Shown in pieces: positions 55,529-64,000 of a stretch of DNA of 64,000 bases (its first letter is position 1; each line of letters begins with the position of its first letter). The DNA is from Phaeosaccion multiseriatum. Its lineage: Eukaryota; Ochrophyta, other classes. Below the pieces are notes generated by a model. That model saw nothing but the letters and a program-made list of their open reading frames with translations. It did no database searches and was not told the origin of the DNA. The position numbers were made by a program, and so were the translations under genes. The stretch is from NCBI GenBank assembly GCA_965112735.1, contig OZ218956.1, forward strand, positions 3,878,976 to 3,942,975, read 5' to 3'.

Positions 55529-57466
55529 CGACGACCACTGGAGAACCACTTCGTCCGCGGCCTCAGGACTCGAGAACCAGTGGAGAACCACTTCGTCCGA
55601 GGCCTCAGGACTCGAGAACCAGTGGAGAACCACGTCGGCCGCGGCCTCAGGACTCGAGAACCAGTGGAGAACCACCTCGTCCGAGGCCGCAGGACTCGAG
55701 AACCAGTGGAGAACCACTTCGTCCGAGGCCTCAGGACTCGAGAACCAGTGGAGAACCACTTCGTCCGCGGCCTGAGGACTCGAGAACCAGTGGAGAACAA
55801 CTTTGTCCGAGGCCTCAGGACTCGAGAACCAGTGGAGAACCACTTGAGGCCTCAGGACTCGAGAACCAGCGGAGAATCACTTCGTCCGAGGCCTCAGGAC
55901 TCGACAACCAGTGGAGAACCACTTCGTCCACGGCCTCGGGACTCGAGAACCAGTGGAGAACCACTTGAAGCCTCAGGACTCGAGAACCAGTGGAGAATCA
56001 CTTCGTCCGCGGCCTCAGGACTCGAGAACCAGTGGAGAACCACTTCATCCGCGGCCTCAGGACTCGAGAACCAGTGGAGAACCACTTCGTCCGAGGCCAC
56101 AGGACTCGAGAACCAGTGGAGAACCACTTCGTCCGATGCCTCAGGACTCGAGATCCAGTGGAGAACCACTTCGTCCGAGGCCTCACTACTCGAGAACCAC
56201 TTGAGAACCACTTCGTCCGAGGCCTCAGGACTCGAGAACCAGTGGAGAACCACTTCGTCCGAGGCCTCAGGACTCGAGAACCAGTGGAGAACCACTTCGT
56301 CCGAGGCCTCAGGACTCCAGAACCAGCGGAGAACCACTTCGTCCGAGGCCTCAGGACTCGAGAACCAGTGGAGAACCACTTCGTCCGAGGCCTCAGGACT
56401 CGAGAACCAGTGGAGAACCGCTTCGTCCGAGGCCTCAGGACTCGAGAACCACTTGAGAACCTCTTCGTCCGAGGCCTCAGGACTCGAGAACCAGTCGAGA
56501 ACCACTTCGGCCGCGGCCTCAGGACTCGAGAACCAGTGGAGAACCACTTCGTCCGCGGCCTCAGGACTCGAGAACCAGTGGAGAACCACTTCGTCCGAGG
56601 CCTCAGGACTCGAGAACCAGTGGAGAACCACTTCTTCCGAGGCCTCAGGACTCGAGAACCAGTGGAGAATCACTTCGTCCGAGGCCTCAGGACTCGAGAA
56701 CCAGTGGAGAACCACTTCGTCCACGGCCTCGGGACTCGAGAACCAGTGGAGAACCACTTGAGGCCTCAGGACTCGAGAACCAGTGGAGAACCACTTCGGC
56801 CGCGGCCTCAGGACTCGAGAACCAGTGGAGAACCACTTCGTCCGAGGCCTCAGGACTCGAGAACCAGTGGAGAACCACTTCGTCCGAGGCCTCAGGACTC
56901 GAGAACCAGTGGAGAACCACTTCGTCCGAGGCCTCAGGACTCGAGAACCAGTGGAGAACCACTTCGTCCGAGGCCTCAGGACTCGAGAACCAGTGGAGAA
57001 CCACTTCGTCCGAGGCCTCAGGACTCGAGAACCAGTGGAGAACCACTTCGTCCGAGGCCTCAGGACTCGAGAACCAGTGGAGAACCACTTCGTCCGAGGC
57101 CTCAGGACTCGAGAACCACTTGAGAACCACTTCGTCAGAGGCCTCAGAGCTCGAGAACCAGTGGAGAACCACTTAAGGCCTCAGGACTCGAGAACCAGTG
57201 GAGAATCACTTCGTCCGAGGCCTCAGGACTCGAGAACCAGTGGAGAACCACTTCGTCCACGGCCTCGGGACTCGAGAACCAGTGGAGATTGAGGCCTCAG
57301 GACTCGAGAACCAGTGGAGAATCACTTCGTCCGCGGCCTCAGGACTCGAGAACCAGTGGAGAACCACTTCGTCCGAGGCCTCAGGACTCGAGAACCAGTG
57401 GAGAACCACTTCGTCCGAGGCCTCAGGACTCGAGAACCAGTGGAGAACCACTTCGTCCGAGGCCTG
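55529..57466 (+). repeat. 42-bp tandem satellite, about 46 units
   Basis: The unit contains GAGAACCACTTCGTCCGAGG then CCTCAGGACTCGAGAACCAG and has an XhoI-type CTCGAG in almost every copy. Because 42 is divisible by three, it stays open in several frames on both strands (for example ENHFVRGLRTREPV or VLHWFSSPEASDEV). Some units lack 5 bp (CACTTGAGG forms near 55844, 55960, 56757, 57173) and shift the frame, which argues against translation. Typical subtelomeric satellite. Confidence 0.93.
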
Positions 57467-57468
57467 AG

Positions 57469-57552
57469 GTTAGGGTTAGGGTTAGGGTTAGGGTTAGGGT
57501 TAGGGTTAGGGTTAGGGTTAGGGTTAGGGTTAGGGTTAGGGTTAGGGTTAGG
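57469..57552 (+). repeat. Telomeric (TTAGGG)n tract, about 14 copies
   Basis: Perfect GGTTAG/TTAGGG repeats in the orientation expected at a right-hand chromosome end (G-rich strand reading outward). They directly follow the 42-bp satellite and directly precede the GGCCA array, so in this assembly the tract is interstitial. Confidence 0.95.
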
Positions 57553-60500
57553 CCAGGCCAGGCCAGGCCAGGCCAGGCCAGGCCAGGCCAGGCCAGGCCA
57601 GGCCAGGCCAGGCCAGGCCAGGCCAGGCCAGGCCAGGCCAGGCCAGGCCAGGCCAGGCCAGGCCAGGCCAGGGCAGGGCCAGGGCCAGGCCAGGGCCAGG
57701 GCCAGGCCAGGCCAGGCCAGGCCAGGCCAGGCCAGGCCAGGCCAGGCCAGGCCAGGCCAGGCCAGGCCAGGCCAGGCCAGGCCAGGCCAGGCCAGGCCAG
57801 GCCAGGCCAGGCCAGGCCAGGCCAGGCCAGGCCAGGCCAGGCCAGGCCAGGCCAGGCCAGGCCAGGCCAGGCCAGGCCAGGCCAGGCCAGGCCAGGCCAG
57901 GCCAGGCCAGGCCAGGCCAGGCCAGGCCAGGCCAGGCCAGGCCAGGCCAGGCCAGGCCAGGCCAGGCCAGGCCAGGCCAGGCCAGGCCAGGCCAGGCCAG
58001 GCCAGGCCAGGCCAGGCCAGGCCAGGCCAGGCCAGGCCAGGCCAGGCCAGGCCAGGCCAGGCCAGGCCAGGCCAGGCCAGGCCAGGCCAGGCCAGGCCAG
58101 GCCAGGCCAGGCCAGGCCAGGCCAGGCCAGGCCAGGCCAGGCCAGGCCAGGCCAGGCCAGGCCAGGCCAGGCCAGGCCAGGCCAGGCCAGGCCAGGCCAG
58201 GCCAGGCCAGGCCAGGCCAGGCCAGGCCAGGCCAGGCCAGGCCAGGCCAGGCCAGGCCAGGCCAGGCCAGGCCAGGCCAGGCCAGGCCAGGCCAGGCCAG
58301 GCCAGGCCAGGCCAGGCCAGGCCAGGCCAGGCCAGGCCAGGCCAGGCCAGGCCAGGCCAGGCCAGGCCAGGCCAGGCCAGGCCAGGCCAGGCCAGGCCAG
58401 GCCAGGCCAGGCCAGGCCAGGCCAGGCCAGGCCAGGCCAGGCCAGGCCAGGCCAGGCCAGGCCAGGCCAGGCCAGGCCAGGCCAGGCCAGGCCAGGCCAG
58501 GCCAGGCCAGGCCAGGCCAGGCCAGGCCAGGCCAGGCCAGGCCAGGCCAGGCCAGGCCAGGCCAGGCCAGGCCAGGCCAGGCCAGGCCAGGCCAGGCCAG
58601 GCCAGGCCAGGCCAGGCCAGGCCAGGCCAGGCCAGGCCAGGCCAGGCCAGGCCAGGCCAGGCCAGGCCAGGCCAGGCCAGGCCAGGCCAGGCCAGGCCAG
58701 GCCAGGCCAGGCCAGGCCAGGCCAGGCCAGGCCAGGCCAGGCCAGGCCAGGCCAGGCCAGGCCAGGCCAGGCCAGGCCAGGCCAGGCCAGGCCAGGCCAG
58801 GCCAGGCCAGGCCAGGCCAGGCCAGGCCAGGCCAGGCCAGGCCAGGCCAGGCCAGGCCAGGCCAGGCCAGGCCAGGCCAGGCCAGGCCAGGCCAGGCCAG
58901 GCCAGGCCAGGCCAGGCCAGGCCAGGCCAGGCCAGGCCAGGCCAGGCCAGGCCAGGCCAGGCCAGGCCAGGCCAGGCCAGGCCAGGCCAGGCCAGGCCAG
59001 GCCAGGCCAGGCCAGGCCAGGCCAGGCCAGGCCAGGCCAGGCCAGGCCAGGCCAGGCCAGGCCAGGCCAGGCCAGGCCAGGCCAGGCCAGGCCAGGCCAG
59101 GCCAGGCCAGGCCAGGCCAGGCCAGGCCAGGCCAGGCCAGGCCAGGCCAGGCCAGGCCAGGCCAGGCCAGGCCAGGCCAGGCCAGGCCAGGCCAGGCCAG
59201 GCCAGGCCAGGCCAGGCCAGGCCAGGCCAGGCCAGGCCAGGCCAGGCCAGGCCAGGCCAGGCCAGGCCAGGCCAGGCCAGGCCAGGCCAGGCCAGGCCAG
59301 GCCAGGCCAGGCCAGGCCAGGCCAGGCCAGGCCAGGCCAGGCCAGGCCAGGCCAGGCCAGGCCAGGCCAGGCCAGGCCAGGCCAGGCCAGGCCAGGCCAG
59401 GCCAGGCCAGGCCAGGCCAGGCCAGGCCAGGCCAGGCCAGGCCAGGCCAGGCCAGGCCAGGCCAGGCCAGGCCAGGCCAGGCCAGGCCAGGCCAGGCCAG
59501 GCCAGGCCAGGCCAGGCCAGGCCAGGCCAGGCCAGGCCAGGCCAGGCCAGGCCAGGCCAGGCCAGGCCAGGCCAGGCCAGGCCAGGCCAGGCCAGGCCAG
59601 GCCAGGCCAGGCCAGGCCAGGCCAGGCCAGGCCAGGCCAGGCCAGGCCAGGCCAGGCCAGGCCAGGCCAGGCCAGGCCAGGCCAGGCCAGGCCAGGCCAG
59701 GCCAGGCCAGGCCAGGCCAGGCCAGGCCAGGCCAGGCCAGGCCAGGCCAGGCCAGGCCAGGCCAGGCCAGGCCAGGCCAGGCCAGGCCAGGCCAGGCCAG
59801 GCCAGGCCAGGCCAGGCCAGGCCAGGCCAGGCCAGGCCAGGCCAGGCCAGGCCAGGCCAGGCCAGGCCAGGCCAGGCCAGGCCAGGCCAGGCCAGGCCAG
59901 GCCAGGCCAGGCCAGGCCAGGCCAGGCCAGGCCAGGCCAGGCCAGGCCAGGCCAGGCCAGGCCAGGCCAGGCCAGGCCAGGCCAGGCCAGGCCAGGCCAG
60001 GCCAGGCCAGGCCAGGCCAGGCCAGGCCAGGCCAGGCCAGGCCAGGCCAGGCCAGGCCAGGCCAGGCCAGGCCAGGCCAGGCCAGGCCAGGCCAGGCCAG
60101 GCCAGGCCAGGCCAGGCCAGGCCAGGCCAGGCCAGGCCAGGCCAGGCCAGGCCAGGCCAGGCCAGGCCAGGCCAGGCCAGGCCAGGCCAGGCCAGGCCAG
60201 GCCAGGCCAGGCCAGGCCAGGCCAGGCCAGGCCAGGCCAGGCCAGGCCAGGCCAGGCCAGGCCAGGCCAGGCCAGGCCAGGCCAGGCCAGGCCAGGCCAG
60301 GCCAGGCCAGGCCAGGCCAGGCCAGGCCAGGCCAGGCCAGGCCAGGCCAGGCCAGGCCAGGCCAGGCCAGGCCAGGCCAGGCCAGGCCAGGCCAGGCCAG
60401 GCCAGGCCAGGCCAGGCCAGGCCAGGCCAGGCCAGGCCAGGCCAGGCCAGGCCAGGCCAGGCCAGGCCAGGCCAGGCCAGGCCAGGCCAGGCCAGGCCAG

Positions 60501-63500
60501 GCCAGGCCAGGCCAGGCCAGGCCAGGCCAGGCCAGGCCAGGCCAGGCCAGGCCAGGCCAGGCCAGGCCAGGCCAGGCCAGGCCAGGCCAGGCCAGGCCAG
60601 GCCAGGCCAGGCCAGGCCAGGCCAGGCCAGGCCAGGCCAGGCCAGGCCAGGCCAGGCCAGGCCAGGCCAGGCCAGGCCAGGCCAGGCCAGGCCAGGCCAG
60701 GCCAGGCCAGGCCAGGCCAGGCCAGGCCAGGCCAGGCCAGGCCAGGCCAGGCCAGGCCAGGCCAGGCCAGGCCAGGCCAGGCCAGGCCAGGCCAGGCCAG
60801 GCCAGGCCAGGCCAGGCCAGGCCAGGCCAGGCCAGGCCAGGCCAGGCCAGGCCAGGCCAGGCCAGGCCAGGCCAGGCCAGGCCAGGCCAGGCCAGGCCAG
60901 GCCAGGCCAGGCCAGGCCAGGCCAGGCCAGGCCAGGCCAGGCCAGGCCAGGCCAGGCCAGGCCAGGCCAGGCCAGGCCAGGCCAGGCCAGGCCAGGCCAG
61001 GCCAGGCCAGGCCAGGCCAGGCCAGGCCAGGCCAGGCCAGGCCAGGCCAGGCCAGGCCAGGCCAGGCCAGGCCAGGCCAGGCCAGGCCAGGCCAGGCCAG
61101 GCCAGGCCAGGCCAGGCCAGGCCAGGCCAGGCCAGGCCAGGCCAGGCCAGGCCAGGCCAGGCCAGGCCAGGCCAGGCCAGGCCAGGCCAGGCCAGGCCAG
61201 GCCAGGCCAGGCCAGGCCAGGCCAGGCCAGGCCAGGCCAGGCCAGGCCAGGCCAGGCCAGGCCAGGCCAGGCCAGGCCAGGCCAGGCCAGGCCAGGCCAG
61301 GCCAGGCCAGGCCAGGCCAGGCCAGGCCAGGCCAGGCCAGGCCAGGCCAGGCCAGGCCAGGCCAGGCCAGGCCAGGCCAGGCCAGGCCAGGCCAGGCCAG
61401 GCCAGGCCAGGCCAGGCCAGGCCAGGCCAGGCCAGGCCAGGCCAGGCCAGGCCAGGCCAGGCCAGGCCAGGCCAGGCCAGGCCAGGCCAGGCCAGGCCAG
61501 GCCAGGCCAGGCCAGGCCAGGCCAGGCCAGGCCAGGCCAGGCCAGGCCAGGCCAGGCCAGGCCAGGCCAGGCCAGGCCAGGCCAGGCCAGGCCAGGCCAG
61601 GCCAGGCCAGGCCAGGCCAGGCCAGGCCAGGCCAGGCCAGGCCAGGCCAGGCCAGGCCAGGCCAGGCCAGGCCAGGCCAGGCCAGGCCAGGCCAGGCCAG
61701 GCCAGGCCAGGCCAGGCCAGGCCAGGCCAGGCCAGGCCAGGCCAGGCCAGGCCAGGCCAGGCCAGGCCAGGCCAGGCCAGGCCAGGCCAGGCCAGGCCAG
61801 GCCAGGCCAGGCCAGGCCAGGCCAGGCCAGGCCAGGCCAGGCCAGGCCAGGCCAGGCCAGGCCAGGCCAGGCCAGGCCAGGCCAGGCCAGGCCAGGCCAG
61901 GCCAGGCCAGGCCAGGCCAGGCCAGGCCAGGCCAGGCCAGGCCAGGCCAGGCCAGGCCAGGCCAGGCCAGGCCAGGCCAGGCCAGGCCAGGCCAGGCCAG
62001 GCCAGGCCAGGCCAGGCCAGGCCAGGCCAGGCCAGGCCAGGCCAGGCCAGGCCAGGCCAGGCCAGGCCAGGCCAGGCCAGGCCAGGCCAGGCCAGGCCAG
62101 GCCAGGCCAGGCCAGGCCAGGCCAGGCCAGGCCAGGCCAGGCCAGGCCAGGCCAGGCCAGGCCAGGCCAGGCCAGGCCAGGCCAGGCCAGGCCAGGCCAG
62201 GCCAGGCCAGGCCAGGCCAGGCCAGGCCAGGCCAGGCCAGGCCAGGCCAGGCCAGGCCAGGCCAGGCCAGGCCAGGCCAGGCCAGGCCAGGCCAGGCCAG
62301 GCCAGGCCAGGCCAGGCCAGGCCAGGCCAGGCCAGGCCAGGCCAGGCCAGGCCAGGCCAGGCCAGGCCAGGCCAGGCCAGGCCAGGCCAGGCCAGGCCAG
62401 GCCAGGCCAGGCCAGGCCAGGCCAGGCCAGGCCAGGCCAGGCCAGGCCAGGCCAGGCCAGGCCAGGCCAGGCCAGGCCAGGCCAGGCCAGGCCAGGCCAG
62501 GCCAGGCCAGGCCAGGCCAGGCCAGGCCAGGCCAGGCCAGGCCAGGCCAGGCCAGGCCAGGCCAGGCCAGGCCAGGCCAGGCCAGGCCAGGCCAGGCCAG
62601 GCCAGGCCAGGCCAGGCCAGGCCAGGCCAGGCCAGGCCAGGCCAGGCCAGGCCAGGCCAGGCCAGGCCAGGCCAGGCCAGGCCAGGCCAGGCCAGGCCAG
62701 GCCAGGCCAGGCCAGGCCAGGCCAGGCCAGGCCAGGCCAGGCCAGGCCAGGCCAGGCCAGGCCAGGCCAGGCCAGGCCAGGCCAGGCCAGGCCAGGCCAG
62801 GCCAGGCCAGGCCAGGCCAGGCCAGGCCAGGCCAGGCCAGGCCAGGCCAGGCCAGGCCAGGCCAGGCCAGGCCAGGCCAGGCCAGGCCAGGCCAGGCCAG
62901 GCCAGGCCAGGCCAGGCCAGGCCAGGCCAGGCCAGGCCAGGCCAGGCCAGGCCAGGCCAGGCCAGGCCAGGCCAGGCCAGGCCAGGCCAGGCCAGGCCAG
63001 GCCAGGCCAGGCCAGGCCAGGCCAGGCCAGGCCAGGCCAGGCCAGGCCAGGCCAGGCCAGGCCAGGCCAGGCCAGGCCAGGCCAGGCCAGGCCAGGCCAG
63101 GCCAGGCCAGGCCAGGCCAGGCCAGGCCAGGCCAGGCCAGGCCAGGCCAGGCCAGGCCAGGCCAGGCCAGGCCAGGCCAGGCCAGGCCAGGCCAGGCCAG
63201 GCCAGGCCAGGCCAGGCCAGGCCAGGCCAGGCCAGGCCAGGCCAGGCCAGGCCAGGCCAGGCCAGGCCAGGCCAGGCCAGGCCAGGCCAGGCCAGGCCAG
63301 GCCAGGCCAGGCCAGGCCAGGCCAGGCCAGGCCAGGCCAGGCCAGGCCAGGCCAGGCCAGGCCAGGCCAGGCCAGGCCAGGCCAGGCCAGGCCAGGCCAG
63401 GCCAGGCCAGGCCAGGCCAGGCCAGGCCAGGCCAGGCCAGGCCAGGCCAGGCCAGGCCAGGCCAGGCCAGGCCAGGCCAGGCCAGGCCAGGCCAGGCCAG

Positions 63501-64000
63501 GCCAGGCCAGGCCAGGCCAGGCCAGGCCAGGCCAGGCCAGGCCAGGCCAGGCCAGGCCAGGCCAGGCCAGGCCAGGCCAGGCCAGGCCAGGCCAGGCCAG
63601 GCCAGGCCAGGCCAGGCCAGGCCAGGCCAGGCCAGGCCAGGCCAGGCCAGGCCAGGCCAGGCCAGGCCAGGCCAGGCCAGGCCAGGCCAGGCCAGGCCAG
63701 GCCAGGCCAGGCCAGGCCAGGCCAGGCCAGGCCAGGCCAGGCCAGGCCAGGCCAGGCCAGGCCAGGCCAGGCCAGGCCAGGCCAGGCCAGGCCAGGCCAG
63801 GCCAGGCCAGGCCAGGCCAGGCCAGGCCAGGCCAGGCCAGGCCAGGCCAGGCCAGGCCAGGCCAGGCCAGGCCAGGCCAGGCCAGGCCAGGCCAGGCCAG
63901 GCCAGGCCAGGCCAGGCCCAGGCCAGGCAGCCAGGGCCAGGCCAGGCCAGGCCAGGCCAGGCCAGGCCAGGCCAGGCCAGGCCAGGCTAGGCCAGGCCAA
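57551..64000 (+). repeat. GGCCA pentanucleotide array (~6.4 kb, runs off the window)
   Basis: About 1,290 copies of GGCCA. The block from about 57710 to 63915 shows no variant at all. Variants occur only at the edges: GGGCAGGGCCAGGGCC forms at 57671-57710, and GGCCCAGG, GGCAGCCAGGG and GGCTAGG forms at 63917-63990. It encodes nothing credible, although it stays open in every frame. It contains no CpG and has a HaeIII site (GGCC) every 5 bp. Confidence 0.95.

Noticed and set aside
55580-57292. Long open frames across the 42-bp satellite
   Set aside because: Open in several frames at once on both strands, with 5-bp-short units shifting the frame; this fits satellite DNA, not a repeat protein.
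55529-57466. CRISPR-like array
   Set aside because: The units are contiguous and near-identical with no unique spacers, and the genome is eukaryotic.
57289-64000. Open frames of over 2,000 codons on both strands (PGQAR or AWPGL repeats)
   Set aside because: They are a by-product of the GGCCA pentamer, which contains no stop codon in any frame. There is no start context, no composition change and no non-repeat sequence.

Overview
This is a nuclear, GC-rich eukaryotic subtelomere. Genes have GT-AG introns, and the right end carries a (TTAGGG)n tract reading towards the end of the window. A plastid-type phytoene synthase points to a photosynthetic organism. The mix of a three-repeat MYB, a GATOR2 subunit, ankyrin-kinase fusions and very large multidomain HECT ligases suggests an alga, most likely an ochrophyte (stramenopile), but nothing here proves the lineage. 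I rebuilt the exon models by hand from splice signals, reading-phase continuity and family similarity.

Gene-rich part (1-51913): the 3' end of an unknown + strand gene (1-454); phytoene synthase on the - strand (669-3043); prefoldin subunit 6 on + (3503-4164); a WDR59/Sea3-type GATOR2 subunit on + with 12 exons and 2,533 codons (4733-14979); a convergent - strand ankyrin-repeat/pseudokinase fusion (15262-19890); a - strand HECT ubiquitin ligase spanning 27.2 kb in 18 exons with consistent phases, predicted 7,931 residues (20332-47576); and, divergent from it, a 3R-MYB transcription factor on + (48245-51913). The larger proteins are padded with poly-Q, poly-S, poly-E and poly-G tracts.

Two short DNA motifs recur through this part. 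Motif A has the core GTTGGTGATACAGC and motif B the core CCACTGCCATC. Both occur in either orientation, in several reading frames and also inside introns, so they look spread as DNA rather than selected as peptide. This is the most novel-looking signal in the window. One motif A copy supplies the stop codon of the ankyrin-pseudokinase gene.

Subtelomeric part (51914-64000): gene density collapses. There is a Cys-rich small open frame of doubtful status, a 5'-truncated exon inside a ~0.19 kb inverted duplication, an LTR-like stretch with a gag-position open frame abutting that duplication, and a pair of 89-bp palindromes at the centre of a larger inverted repeat. After these come ~46 copies of a 42-bp satellite, 14 telomeric TTAGGG repeats, and 6.4 kb of almost perfect GGCCA pentamers to the window edge. 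The pentamer array may be real telomere-associated satellite or a base-calling/assembly artefact of the telomere.
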